64,000 nt of DNA. Source: Pontederia crassipes. Lineage: Eukaryota; Streptophyta; Magnoliopsida; Commelinales; Pontederiaceae. Both the position numbers and the translations under genes were made by a program. The stretch lies in NCBI GenBank assembly GCA_030549335.1, contig CM060194.1, forward strand, positions 20,152,171 to 20,216,170, read 5' to 3'. The notes beneath the pieces are model-generated. The model saw only the letters and a program-made list of their open reading frames with translations. It was not told where the DNA came from and did not search any database. Positions 1 to 12,943 of the stretch are shown here, one piece after another (the stretch's first letter is position 1; the number at the start of each line of letters is the position of its first letter).

Positions 1-2814
1 TATGAGAGAGAGAGATGAACCCAAGGTGATATTTAGAAAAGGGCCAATTTTTCCATTCAATTCCTTTGACACCAAGGAAGCATTAAAAAATGAACACAAT
101 AATTTTTTTTGTTGCACATATAGCTTCATTTTTTTTGGACATATAGCTTAATTTTTGTTTGTTGGAAAAAGGTAGTTAAGTATTATATTTGATTTAAAAG
201 CACTTTTACTAGACTAGGCTGTATCTATTTAAAGTTGTAACGAAAAGTAGTTTATTTGACAAATAACAAACAATTAGAGAATATTGGCGAAGACGAAATA
301 ACAATTTTAATTAAAATTAGTAAAAAGTGTTTGATAAAAGTAACTCTTGAGTTAATTAGTAAGTACAAAAAATATGAATAGACATCAATAAATAAATTAA
401 ATTTCTTATTATAACATAATAACCACTTTTATTTATTATTTAAATAATTTTAATTTATTTTATCATAATAAAATTAATTGTTAACTCTCATTAAATTATT
501 TATACCTCTATTTACATTGTTCATTTAAAAAAATAAAGTTTTCATTTATAATATATTTGAGCATAGTTATTATTGAAGAGATATAAAAAGATAAACATTT
601 TTTCTGCTTTTTAATATTTTTTATATGAACAATATCGTCGTGTTCACATATCTAACGGATTTATTCTCCTTTTTAAAAAGATACTATAGATATACATCTT
701 ACCTAATATAAAAATGTTTGTTCATAATATAATAAAAATTTGGAAGTCAGTGACTTTTTCGTCTGACGAACAAAGACATTTTTCTGCTTAAAAGTTGGTC
801 CTTTAAATACTTCTCTTGATGGCAACTATCCATCTTTTGAATTTATATGTCAAATATTCAGTTGCATTGCATCCCACAATAACTCAACTAAGATATCACA
901 TCTGTAATTATTCAATTAAATTTGTGAATTTTGTAGATGTAGAATGATAGTAATCCTTGAATTTATCTAACAATATAAATGCTATTAATTAAATTAAACA
1001 AAAACAAAAATATTTTTTAGAGTAAAAAGGGGGTATGCATTATATTTTTGTTTCTTCAAAATATAAAAAATGAAACAAAAATATCTTAAGATAGTTTTGT
1101 AATAATTTACACAGAGATATTTCTCTTTAAAGAAACTGATCGATGCTTTAATAATTCCAAATCTCATGTGTTGGCCTCTTTATAGTAGTAGTGGCAAATT
1201 GAATTAGCTGCTGCTTAGGATTTTGTGTTAAACGAGTCGGCTGGCACTCTTCTTCAACTTTGCAAAACGTCGAAAAACCAAACTTTGGATGGTCTCTCTC
1301 TCTCTCTCATCAAACTGTGCACAGTGAACATTTCATCCTCCTCCCATGATAGCAAAAGCTTAGCTTATTTGACTTGCTGATGACCATATATATACTCTCG
1401 ATTGTTAGTATTATTCTTCCATGCTCTGTTTTGGGCTTCACAACCAAAGGGGTTCTCATGGTACCATAATATTCTTCTTATGTACTTCTCTCATTTGCCT
1501 TGTAATCTCTGTTTCTTTTCTGGACCTCTCAATTTTCTCCTTTCTACCATGGTCATCCTCAACCTCGAGTTTCTTTTCCCCTCTCTCATCATTTTTTCTT
1601 GCAAGCAATTGAGTTGCTTTCTTGATCCACAAAGTTTGGAAATAGTATGCTTATGAGCTTATCTGAGAGTTGATTGGGGGCTGAGGTGTCTAAACTCTAA
1701 GCTTAAAGAAAAAAAAAAGATTAAAGAATCAGGTTGCTGTCACAAAAGCATCATTTAATTTTGTGGACTTCTTCTTTTGTGAGCTGCCTTTTGTTTACGT
1801 CCTCCAGTTCCAAGAGAAAAAGAAGAAAAGTAGGATGGAAGGATGAGAGAAAAAAAATGCCCTCATATTCTTCTGCAACCAGGCATCTGTGGTGATGTGA
1901 TGATGACTTTTTCCCATATAATTATCTTTTGCGAAGTGCAATAGTTGACAGTAAAATGATTCCAGATTCAAAATCAATTTGCAATTTTTTTGAATCTGAA
2001 AAAGAACTAAAGAAGAGTCTTCATAGTTTTATCTTTTTCTGTTCTTTTAATTTCTTTCGGGTGGCCAATAACTTGCTTACCGTAATTGAAATCTAATATT
2101 GGGCATGTGGAGAAATCATCTAATCAATCTTGCACAAAAATGCAGAGTTTCTTCAAAGCCACAACTTTAGCATCATAGCCTCCTTACTTACTCCAAATAG
2201 AATATATATGTATATCCATTCCATAAAATCTTTCATGAAATATATCAAGAAAGATTATAAAGTATATATCATGGGCAAAGTTGCCGCAGAATTCCTTGGT
2301 ATGCATCTATGTTATGTGATAGCAGGCAACTCCAGCTATAAAAGGCGAATGCATTACTCTAAATGCACTTTTTGGAATTTGGATTTATCATCAGATGGGA
2401 CTGAATCAGATTAAATGAACCAAATGATCGGATTGAAATATAACAAATCAATAAAAATAATAAAGTATCGATAAAATTATCATACATACTTTATATCATT
2501 GGTTTGCTGTCTTAGGGAGTTTGTGTGTCCGACTTAAGGAAGGAGCAAAGCCTTAAGGAGATCAACTGATCAAAATGTTGAAGGCCTGAAGGATACCATC
2601 ACAGTGAGTTTGTTGGATCATCAGACTATTGATTCTCAATTGCAAGGTGAAACTCAAATGTTGAATATACAATGGGAGTTTAAGTGATTAGTGATTCGAT
2701 CAGACGTAATTCTTCATGAAAATAATAATTGGACCAGCCGGTTCATTTGAACATAATGGATTGACTGTCCAACTCAAGTTTGATTAGTTCAACGTAGGTC
2801 AAAATGTTTGTCCA
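1..2814. other. AT-rich stretch, no gene recognised
   Basis: This stretch is strongly AT-rich with many homopolymer runs. Open frames of 60-94 codons occur at 1402-1656, 1795-1977 and 2130-2414, but none resembles a known protein and their composition fits random AT-rich or pyrimidine-rich DNA. Around 1300-1650 the sequence is less AT-rich, with a (CT)n run near 1293-1308, a TATA-like ccatatatatactc at about 1384 and pyrimidine-rich tracts, so a promoter or a non-coding transcript cannot be excluded. I assign no function. Confidence 0.5.
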
Positions 2815-4180
2815 TGGTGTAAGCTCTTCTTAAACAAATATGGTTCAATCCATCTATGGTACACTCCAATCTACACTCGCATGATTTTTCAAGACCATCA
2901 ACTTCGATCAATCCACCTCGATTTTGAGGGATTCTTGGGTCTTCAATGCCCCTTTAAATTGCATGCCTACCTACATTAGTGCCCACACCCCCCTTGATAA
3001 CTTCACGGTGGCTGATCTCTTAACATTGAGCGATGGAACTTTGCACTCATGAACTCCTACTTTGGGCATGAGCTTATGTTGGCCATTACTAGAATTCATC
3101 TTTCTTCTTCTACCTATGATGATGCGTGAGTTTGAGTACCGAATACCCAGGGAAAGGCTAAGGCTAGTTCAGTACATATTCATTAGTAGGTCATGCCATC
3201 CAAAGTCTGAACCACTATGTTGCAACCAAAAGTTCACAATTTTCTCTAGAAATTGTTGCATAACAAGCAACCAACCATGGATGCTATCAAAAGATTTAGC
3301 TCCATAGTTGATCCGTTTTGTAAGTTGGGTGATCTTATTGTGCAAACCACGTCACATGTTTTCTTCAACTGCCCTTACATCCGGCCGATTTGGGAGCTCC
3401 TTCAAGTCGTGCTAGCTTACTTCTTCATGCACTTTGGCTCTTGGGACTTGGGTCACTAAGGGGTGTCATGTTATCTCTTATTGTCCATCGCTTTTAGGCT
3501 ATTTGATCACTATGGAATGATGTTCACTTTCAGTTCCAACACACAATCATTGAGGTAATATGGGCTCGAGCCATTATGACTTATTATGATCATGTTGATG
3601 TCCACGCCCTTGAGGATCCTCTTACCTCATCTCCTTCCACTTCTTCTAGCCCCTCTTCCTCTCTCCTAGCGGCCCACCTGGGTCCACTCTGGTTTTGCCT
3701 ATGCTTTGACGAGCCTTATTTCGAGACGAGCAATGGAGGTACTACTTTCATCTTACTATCTGATATTGGCTCCTTTATTTTTGTAGGCGCATCCTCTCAC
3801 CAAGTTTCCTTTATGCTCAAGATCAAGAAGAGGGCTCTCCTGGAAGTGATCACCAAGTGTGCAAGGAGCGACATTTCTAATATTTGGATTTCCACAACTC
3901 TCAACTTTTGACCAATGCAATTACCACTAGCATTAACCTGCCATGACAAATTCGCTAGCTAATCACTGACATAAGAATCACACTTTCACTCATTTATGTC
4001 TATCATATCCAACATTGTAATTGTAATGCAAATCACATTGCTAATAACCTAGAAAAGTATGCCCAAACAAATGATGAGAATGTTTGTGGGTTGACTCTCC
4101 CCCTTCGAGGATCAACCAACTTTTGTATGTTGATTATTTCGTTACTTAATGATAAGTTTCATTTATCAAAAGAATTATGA
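2815..4180 (+). mobile_element. 5'-truncated L1-type LINE, 3' part
   Basis: This is the 3' end of a plant L1 non-LTR retrotransposon. In the plus-strand frames, roughly 3040-3120 encodes a stretch with SSSTYDDA that is also found in the second LINE of this window (near 57430), so the two are related. At 3252-3400 there is a zf-RVT-like block (KLLHNKQPTMDAIKRF, then FCKLG and the C-terminal HVFFNCPYIRPIWELL), the zinc-binding domain that follows reverse transcriptase in plant L1s. About 3560-4130 would be the RNase H-like tail region. Several in-frame stops and frame changes show it is dead. The 3' end is placed near 4175, after a TTATCAAAAGAA tail; the left edge is approximate because the homology simply fades. 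Confidence 0.7.
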
Positions 4181-4386
4181 ATGCCTAAGAAAGTTATCAT
4201 ATTAGACTTCACGACTTGATGGAACATCTTTGAAACAAGATGAGAATGCAAAGCAGATCCTCAGACCTTCTCCTAGCTGCCTCAACCACAAGACACCCTA
4301 GCCCATTGGTGAGCTATAATGTGTCATTGATTTCTATTATAAGTGATTGCATTGGTTCAAAACAATGCACATCCTTGTCATCTCAT

Positions 4387-4558
4387 CAGGTAACCACACA
4401 ACACTTGTCCATTCTTGGTCAAAATATCGATGAAAGAACTATATAAGACTGCATCCGCCTTCAATCCTAATTCAGGTAACCACACAACACTAGTCCATTC
4501 TTGGTCAAGACATCGATGAAAGAACTATATAAGATTACATCCTCCTTCAATCCTAATT
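4387..4558. repeat. 86-bp tandem direct duplication
   Basis: Two adjacent copies of an 86-base unit, 4387-4472 and 4473-4558. Both begin caggtaaccacacaacac and contain tcgatgaaagaactatataa. They differ at only a handful of positions, so the duplication is fairly recent compared with the decay of the flanking LINE. I do not recognise the unit. No function is assigned. Confidence 0.8.
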
Positions 4559-4584
4559 CCTTGAGCTTCATAGAACATTTGATA

Positions 4585-5865
4585 TAACATCTTTGCGCTT
4601 GCATAGGTTATTACCCGCTTTGAAATTTCGCTTGCACAATTTTATCAAAATGTTCAACCAAGCTAAGGCAATGCTACCATATATATATAGAATCTCTCTC
4701 GTGACTTGTGCATGCAGGATTAATCCAAGGCATGCCTCATACACCCTTCCCCTCTTAGGGAACTCAAGGTCGTCGTTGAGTGATTGCATCTCACTATGCA
4801 CACTCTAATACCATATGTAACATTCCTTGCGTAGGATATTGTTCGTTTTGGATATCAGCCTGCATGATTTTGTCAAAACGCGTCCTACTAAGTCAAGATC
4901 ATGCTACTATATATATCAGCATCTCTCTCGTGATTTATGCATGTGGGACTAATGCATACATCATGCATGTTGAGTGATCGCATTCCACCATGCACAAAGG
5001 TCCTCGTTGAGTGATCGCATTCCACTATGGGCCTCGACCTGCACGATTTTCTCATAACGCGACACACCTAGTGAAGAACAAGTTTTCATATATACCCAGC
5101 ATCTCTCTCGTGACTTGTGAATGTGTGACTAATTCAAGGCATACCTCATGCATCTCCAAGCATGCCTAATACACCCTTCCTCCCTTCAACGTCCTCGTCG
5201 AGTGATCACACCCCACCATGCACAGAGTAGCTTTGATACCATATGTAACATTCCTGTATAGCATGTGATATTGTCCACTTTGGACTTCGGCCCATACGAT
5301 TTTACCAAAATGAGTCACACCCTGGTGAAAGACATGTTCTCATATATACTCAACATCTCTCTCATGACTTATGCATATGAGACTAATACGAGGCATGCCT
5401 CCTTCATCAAAGGGTGTTACATATGGTATATACCGCTCTAATACCATATGTAATATTCTTTGATGCATGAGGTATGTCTTGAATTAATCCCACATGCATA
5501 AGTCACGGAAGAGATATTGAGTATATATAATAGCATGGCCTTGACTTGGTAGAACGTGTTTTGAGTAAATTGAACAGACCAAGGCCCGGAGCGAAAAATA
5601 TCACATGTTGATCGAGAATGTTACATACAATATCAAAATCACTTTGTGTGAGTCGGTGGGATGTGATAACTCAACGAGAACATTAAATTCCCTATGAGGG
5701 GGGAAGGATGAATGAGTCATGCTTTAAATTAATCCCACATGGATGCATGAGTCATGCTTTGAATTAGTCCCACATGCATAAGTCATAGCATGATGTTGAC
5801 TTGGTAGGATGTGTTTTGGTAAAATCATGCAGGTCGAAGTTCAAAGTGGATCAAAAGTTCATTGA
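4585..5865. mobile_element. Array of TRIM-like miniature LTR units, tandem and inverted
   Basis: Related units of about 150-180 bases recur here. The clearest are 5244-5421 (plus orientation as written) and 5449-5625 (inverted). Both have TG..CA ends (TGTAACATTC at one end, GTTACA at the other) and contain a TATATATA-like box followed by a block resembling catctctctcgtgactt and a conserved gactaat word. Further copies start at 4816 and near 4585 and 5040, and an inverted copy lies near 5740-5860. Between units, read on the minus strand, the bases after GTTACA are TATGGTATCAAAGC, close to the TGGTATCAGAGC priming site complementary to initiator tRNA-Met. Short LTRs, a primer site, about 80-100 bases of internal DNA and no coding capacity are the hallmarks of TRIM elements. 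The copies are diverged, so the array is an old fossil. Confidence 0.65.
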
Positions 5866-7860
5866 GGGATGCCACCATGCCTTGCATTACTCTACTGCTT
5901 GATTGCATCACAACTATTTTTCTAATCTTGGATCAAAAGTTGAAAATTGGATGGAGATTGTAGGAAGAAAATGGAGTTCTCTAATTGCTCTAAGAAGGAG
6001 AAGTGGTGAAGAAATATAAAGAGACAAAAGAAAAAGAGGAGATGGGGGAGGGAGAGAGACAGTCAAGATAATGCGTGGAAATATAAAAAAAATAAGTATA
6101 ATTTAGTTACAAAATGAAGTTTGAGAATTATATAAATCTCGAGTTAATGTATATAATTTATATTATAACATGCCCAAATTGACCCCCACATGGCAAAGAC
6201 CAATCTAGAGATGATACAAACGTTATGATTTGACTATAAATTAACCAAGTCCAATCAACAAATATGACACATCAACAAAGAGAAAAAAAGAAATTCATAT
6301 AGATAAAGTAAAATGGATGACAAGTGCGAAAGTCTTATAATTACTACAAGTCTCAAAATAAAACTCCAACCTACTACACAAGGTTCTAAACACGAAAGGA
6401 AAGGCAAATAGAAGGATCTTTGGCTCATATGCTTCTCTATTGCTGGCGCATCATCACAACACACATCTTTATCCACCTTCAGTGACCTGGGTCTATGAGA
6501 ACCAAACACATGGGAGGTAATCCTCTCGTGAGCTTTAAAGCCCAAGTGAGGAACAACAAAAATGTAAAATGATTAAGCTCAATAGAATAAATCGATAGTT
6601 TCATATTGGTGACATACCTTGGCTTAAGAAGAGAGCAAGAGGTTAATATCAAAGAAAGAAATAGGAATATAAACAATGAGCATATTAAACAATATAAATA
6701 TAACAATAACAATGTTCAGTATATCAATGATCAATGATATTTTCAATGATTGTGATTCTATAATCATAACACTATATTCATAATCGATGTCAATGGTTCA
6801 ATATCGATAACAATGCTTCAATAACAGTGACAATGATTCAATGACATTAATATCATTTATATCGTAGGATTGAAGATAGACATATGGATGAGAAGTGGTT
6901 GATTCAGAATGGTTTAGGGGTGGCTCGAAGAAGATTCATTACTAATCGAAGAGCACCAAAGCAAGCTTTGCCGCCTCACATGTGCTCCATAGTCTCATCC
7001 AACGGCGGCCCTCGACGTCGTGCAATTGCGAGGAGGAGGGGGCTTGATCATAGGTCATCTCTCTATCGTGGTTCAACGAGCGATGATGTTCAACGATTGA
7101 GGGCGACAGACACGAGGTTTGGGCGACGACGACAAGGTTCAATGGGAGGGAGGTCGCTGCTCCACCATGGTTCGGGGGGAGGGGGGAGGGGGGTTGATCC
7201 ACTCTACCGTGGTTTAGTAGGTGGCGACGTTCATCGGTTGGGGGTGATGACGACGAGGTTCAACGTGATTGCAGGGGTTGGGGATGTCTACCGCCACATG
7301 GTCAACCCGTGAGGAAGAATGCAAGGATCGTGATGACGAACAATTGGCCCATCGTCGACGACCCGACCTCGAAAAATGAGTTCGATGATGTTTGCTCTAG
7401 CACACATATGTCTTTTGATTTTTTAATTCATGGCATTAAACCGATCTGCTAAAAGCCTTCAAACCTCCTCTGAACCGTGCTAAACCGGCCGCTTCTCATC
7501 TAAACGTTCAATTTTATTCGACGATGTAGATGATAGGGTGGATGGTCCCCCATTTAAGTAGGTGGAGACAACCATTAAATCCTAATAGCAATGTTCATGT
7601 TACTTTGTTCAATTGTTATGGTGGTTACTAAATATATGACTTTGACGATAACTTTGAGATCCCTTATCCTTTCATTATTATAGGATGGATTAGAACGACT
7701 CGATATTTATCTTATTATCATCTTGATAAGCTTTTCCTTACAACGATCGGTGTTCAATATCGTTTGAGGTTTATCAATGAGCAATCAATTCCCTTATATC
7801 AGTACAATAAATCATAATTCAATGAATAATCATCATAAATACAATTAGACATTTATAGGG
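5866..7860. other. Unassigned repeat-rich sequence; 142-codon open frame judged non-coding
   Basis: No recognisable gene. From about 6700 to 6870 there are short imperfect repeats around gatatcaatgattcaatg. A GC-richer island at 6884-7312 holds a 142-codon plus-strand frame rich in Arg and Gly. Its DNA consists of imperfect repeats of about 130-150 bases built on gacgacgaggttcaa and taccgtggtttag words, and the opposite strand is also open, so I treat it as repeat-derived rather than as a gene. From about 7330 onward the sequence is again AT-rich. Confidence 0.45.
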
Positions 7861-7861
7861 A

Positions 7862-9420
7862 GTGAAATCATATCAAGGTTTAGATCAGACTGGTGATGGA
7901 AAATGTAGATCACATTCTGAAATTTTAAAAATGAAAAAGAAATTCGAGCCGAGTATGAGGCAACTTGGGCCAAGCTCTAGGTTCATACTCGGGCCGAGTG
8001 TGTATCGAACTCGACCCGAGCTCGGGGAGAAGTATCGTGAAAATCGGGGGTCCGATGCGCGATGAACTCGGGCCGACTTCATGGTAACTCGGCCAAACTA
8101 GAAAATGTCAAGAGTCTTCATATTATCACTGTTGCTAACCCGAGCTGAGTTTGTGGCAACTTTAGTCCGGTTCCGCAAATGCAGGCCGAGTGAAAATGCA
8201 CTTGGTTGAATTCCATCATGAACCCGAGCCGAGTTGATGGAACTCGAACTGGGTTCATGGAATGCGGACCGAGTTAATGGAACTCGGGCCGAGTTCATGG
8301 AACCAATGTTATAAGACCCGACCCGACTATCGACCCGGATTGATCAACGGGTCAGGTCGGACCGATTGGACCGGATCGAACCGAATGGTCGGACCAAATA
8401 ATATAAATTAATAAAAGAATAAAATAAATTAAAGAGATTATTATAATCTTATTAATATATAATATCTTATTTAACAAAAATATAAAATATAGTATAATAA
8501 AGTAAAATAAAATAATTCAGATTAAATAATATAATAAATTAGCATAAATTAAGTCATCAATATAAATAAAAAATTCTTGTGAGGTAATTATAAATAAAAA
8601 ATAGTGAAAAAATTATATATGTGACAAGAGGACATTCAAATATAAATTTCATGAAATATATATAATATGTTTAAATATTTTAATAATTTTGTTTATGTTT
8701 GAATTTTTTGTCATTTCAACAATTGACCCGGCCGGGTCGGTTAAACTCGCCGGGTCGGCCGGTTGAACCCAGGTTTTGACCGGGTCAAAGCGGGTCAAAT
8801 TCGTCCTCGGGTTTCGACCAATCCGCGAGCCGTTTTAGGCCCCGGACACCGGTCTAACCAGTCTGACCGACAGGGTCGAGCCGAGTCTGACAACCATGCA
8901 TGGAACCCGGCCCGAGTTCTTGTGACATACTTTATGCGAAGAGTTCATTCTACTATATTTCCAAACTAATATATATCTGTCATCAAGCAAATCATAACCA
9001 TAATAGCAAACATAGCTGAGGCGTAATTAAAGGGCATAAACATGAGGAATACAAATAAGTTTTTTACATTCAAAAGGTATGATAAATCAGAGCAATCAAA
9101 CATGTTCATAACACATAATATTCATATACTCGTATGAATCCATTACTATGACATTTGCATTAACATCATATGAACATGGTTCGATGTAGCAATATAGAAC
9201 GAGTCAACACTGATGGTAAAATCATACAACCATTACACAACTATCATGGTATTCGGATCTACAAAAAGGACTTGATAGTTCCATAAGAAACATGATCTAG
9301 ATCTACTCAAATTTATTCTAAAAAGGTTAATCAAGGTGGTTCCAAGTTCACTCACCTGGTTTCACATTGGATCCTTTGTTGTTTCATCTAAATCAGAGGT
9401 GCAATGCCCCTTCTTGTTGT
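7862..9420. repeat. LTR-like GC-rich repeat with cgggccgagtt words, interrupted by a hAT MITE
   Basis: Sequence on both sides of the MITE at 8304-8898 carries many copies of words such as aactcgggccgagttcatgg, at about 7950-8300 and again at 8899-8925. Similar ggcccgg/gaacccg-rich blocks occur inside the gypsy solo LTR at 45480-45800 and in the old LTR at 27090-27360. I infer that this is a degenerate LTR fragment of the same broad type. Its ends cannot be set, and the family link is weaker here than for the copy at 26.4-29.4 kb. From 8930 to 9420 nothing further is recognised. Confidence 0.35.
8304..8898. mobile_element. hAT-type MITE, 595 bp, 8-bp target duplication
   Basis: The element is flanked by a perfect 8-base direct repeat CATGGAAC (8296-8303 and 8899-8906), the target-site length made by hAT transposases. 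Its ends are imperfect inverted repeats: the left end reads CAATGTTATAAGACCCGACC and the right end, reverse-complemented, reads CATGGTTGTCAGACTCGGCT. Both start with CA, as hAT ends do. Near both ends there are clusters of gacccgg/cgggtc words (8318-8395 and 8722-8880), typical subterminal binding repeats, while the middle (8396-8720) is very AT-rich and has no coding capacity. It is non-autonomous and must have been mobilised by a hAT transposase elsewhere. The intact target duplication indicates a cleaner, younger insertion than the host repeat around it. Confidence 0.85.
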
Positions 9421-12019
9421 CCTTGCGTCCCTCCGGATACTTACAGGATGGTCGGGACCACAAATGGACGTGATGAGAAAGTGTAGAAATTATAGGAACC
9501 TATGAGGAGAAAGAAGACATGCAATTGTCATTTACATTAGATGAAACCAATAGCAGTTTTTCTCCTTCAAAGTGTGCGTGAGATTGAAAGAAGGTAGGGT
9601 TAGGAGATGATTTTTTTATTTTGATCTCCCCCCTAGTCAGATCTCAATGGATTAATGGGACAGAGATGTGGATAATAACTCTATGGATTTTATGAGAATT
9701 AATGGTTACTCATTTGATTTTCAGATTTCCCTGATTTGTTGGGATCTTATAACTGTCGAGTATTAATCATAATAATTTTTTTTTGTTATTACATGTATTC
9801 TTATTTAGTTTGCTTTTTATTCATCTAAAATTATTTCCTTTACCTTAACAAAAAAATGTTGGGCATATTATCACATTAGATTCTACAGCTCGTTTGGAAA
9901 GCGAACGAGGTATTGAATAATATCTTATCTTTGGAATAAAATCAGACGCGGCTAAAAAAAATTCAACAATATTTTATACTGGTCAATGCTTCGGAATTTG
10001 AAAAATTAAAGTTCCATTATTCAACTTGCTGAGGAGAATAATAAAACTCGCGTTCTCATTTGTTTTACATTGTAGATGTCTCTCCGTCATCATTCAAATC
10101 ATTTATTTTTTTCATCTTATTTTATTTTATTGATCTCCCTCCAAATGCAACATTAAATTTAATTAAAAATAATAAAACTATATGAATAATATTTTTTTAT
10201 CTAGAATCAATATTTTTATAACCGGACCGATAAGAGAATCGATGTCTCAATTAAGTCGTGATTGAACCGGTTTGATCAAGTTCAATAGAAAAAAATTAAA
10301 TTTTTATTAATCTTTAAAATATATCACAACTAACATATTATATTTTGTAATAATAACTACTAGTAATCATAAATTAATATAAAATTATTATTATTTATAT
10401 TGTATAATGTTAAACTATTTAACACTATGTTTGGATTGAGGTGAAAGGAAGATAAAGAGGAGGAGGAGAAGATAAAAAAATTTTCCTCTTGTTTGAATAA
10501 AATTTTAATGGAGGAGGATGAAGAGAAATCTTCATTTTTTTCTCCATTTGTGCTATTTTGTTTCAACCTCAAATTAGAGTGTAATAATTTTCTTCCATTC
10601 CCTTTCTTTATCTTCCCTCTCATTCTCTTCCCTTCCCCTTAACTACCCTTTATGTCTAGAACAACAGCTCTTCAATCAAATATCACTGAGTTGGTTTTGG
10701 TGCTAAGACTTGCATGATTATACCGTTGTACCTGATATAAGTCAAAGGAAATAAAATTATGCTGAAAATATTTTTTTTTAACACGTACATGATATTGAAA
10801 AACATATATTTTCAAATAAAAAATAAGCATATATTAACAAAAGAGTTTGTTGTAATGAAAAAAAATGTTGATGTTTCCAACCTCACCTTATTTTTCCACC
10901 ATCAAAATTTCATGAAATTATAATAAACTATTTAAGAGATTTAATTATGAATCATTGGATGGATATTTGAATGGTGTAAAAAATAGGGAATAAGATGAGG
11001 AACACCAACATTGAACTCGTTAATTATTGATATACAATTTATTATATCCATATAAAGAACAACGTTCTTAAAACAGGTCATCTCCTATAAAATATTTTTT
11101 TATTTATACAAATCAAAATCTGTAAAACCAAAATTTGGGATATTCCGGGAATTTCACCTATTGATGCTTAAATACAATTAATAAAATTTGGAAGTAGTCC
11201 CTGGAATTTAACTACCGTATACATATGATATTTCCTAATAAATAAATATCCGTAGCTTGTATATTCTTCCTGATAACCATGGGCATCAGTGAGCATCCAA
11301 TCGCATAAATATCTGAAAAAAGAAAACAAAATAGCTTCCGTTCTCTCTTTCTCTCTCCATGATATCAAGATGCAAAATTGAGGAGACCTTCATCATTTCA
11401 TGACAATTTTTTAGCGTAGAAAAAAAAAACATGACATACAATTATAGTTCTCCATTGTTTTATTGACAATAGATTAATATCCGTTTCATTATGGTAAGAG
11501 CTTTGTCTACTTGATGATTGGAATATAATGTCCTTCCTCATGTCATGTGATCCACCACCAATATCTCTCCTCAAATAACATGCATGGATTAATTAAAAAA
11601 AGTAACATTCATGGACAACATGTAGCACTTTTGGTGATACAAAAAATGTAAATCATATGTGAGGTTGCCATATGGTCATTTGGAGACTTCTAAATTGGAA
11701 ACTAGTGTGTGAACCATGCCATGTGTGGATGATAATAAATAAAAAAACAATTATATAATAAAAGAAATCATTTTTAATATTTTTTTAGTGAGAAAAGTAA
11801 TGTTATAAAAAGTTATTGATTAACTTTAACTTAATATTGAATTTTTAACATTAGGTCCAATTAGGAATTTTATGCACAAATTAACCTCTATTTGAAAAGA
11901 TATTTACTTTTAACTATTTTGTCAGATATACTATTTTACAATCTTCAGTTTTTATGTTTACTTACTTTCCTTTCTGTAATTTTGCACTTACCCTTTGTCT
12001 GTTTTGATTTTCCATATTA

Positions 12020-12050
<31 letters not shown>

Positions 12051-12590
12051 GTGGGAAAAACACTGTAGATGCATAATAATAACAATGTATATTAAACAAA
12101 CAAAATATTATATTACAATGAGTATTAAAATTTATCCGAGAATCAACGTGACATTAAAAATATTGGTTTTTTTACAAATTTTGAAAATTTCTTAGTCACA
12201 TAAAACCTTTCATGATAACACACACATAGCCAAGAAGCTCCCAAAGGAAAAAAAGAAGGAAAACTTAGTAGAAATAATTTGGTTGGAGTTAAAATGCATG
12301 AGCAAGTAATACAAAGTTTGAACTCGGGAAATACATAATAAAAAAAACTATTTTGTAAATGCTAATAAAAATGGATATTAACATATGCATATTAAATGTT
12401 TAAGTATATATTTTTTCAAAGAATCACGTCGAAATGCTTGTATTATATAATACATACATAACGTAAACATATTTTCACTATTTTAAATGTTCGGATCCAA
12501 ACATTTCCAGTTTAAATTCATAAAAGATATTTTTATTAAAAAATCATGAAAAAGGAAAAAAAAAAAGGAAAACCGCATACACATTGTTCG
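9421..12590. other. Intergenic, AT-rich; possible foldback near 10425-10650
   Basis: No gene is recognised. At about 10425-10500 a purine-rich segment beginning atgtttggattgaggtgaaa is followed at 10540-10650 by a pyrimidine-rich segment of roughly complementary make-up, which suggests a decayed foldback MITE. A (TA)n run of about 30 bases lies at 12021-12050. The rest is simple AT-rich intergenic DNA with small random open frames. Confidence 0.45.
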
Positions 12591-12594
12591 CATG

Positions 12595-12608
12595 TGGGCC
12601 AATGGGCC
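12595..12608. promoter_or_regulatory. Paired TGGGCC site II-type elements
   Basis: TGGGCC occurs twice, at 12595-12600 and 12603-12608, about 340 bases upstream of the start codon of the ferroportin gene. TGGGCC/T (site II) pairs are known in plants as TCP-factor binding sites in promoters of broadly expressed and organelle-related genes. No clear TATA box is visible between them and the ATG, which fits such promoters. The role is inferred from position and motif only. Confidence 0.4.
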
Positions 12609-12943
12609 ACTTGCCAGAGCTCCAAAATGGCATCCGAGTTCACTGTACAAAACGGCCGGTGCCAAAGCAGCCACTTACCCTAAAAACCATCCGTCCGATC
12701 TCGATCGGGCGGTTTATTTCTCCCAGCACAAGGAATCTAACTTCGCTTCAAAGCCCTTCATCCTCGTCCTCGCCGTTGGCGCCTACACTGCAACCGGATA
12801 AGAGGAAGAGCTCCCACAGGACGGAGGGAGGGAGGGGAGCTGCAAACCCTCGAACTGAACGCTGCCGAAGATTTCGAGCGACAAGGCTGCATGAGTTGGA
12901 GAAGGGGAGAAGGCGTCGATCGGAGGAGGTTTTTGAAGCATCC

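Noticed and set aside
6884-7312. 142-codon plus-strand open frame
   Set aside because: The DNA is built of imperfect repeats, the complementary strand is also open, and the Arg/Gly-rich product matches no family I know.
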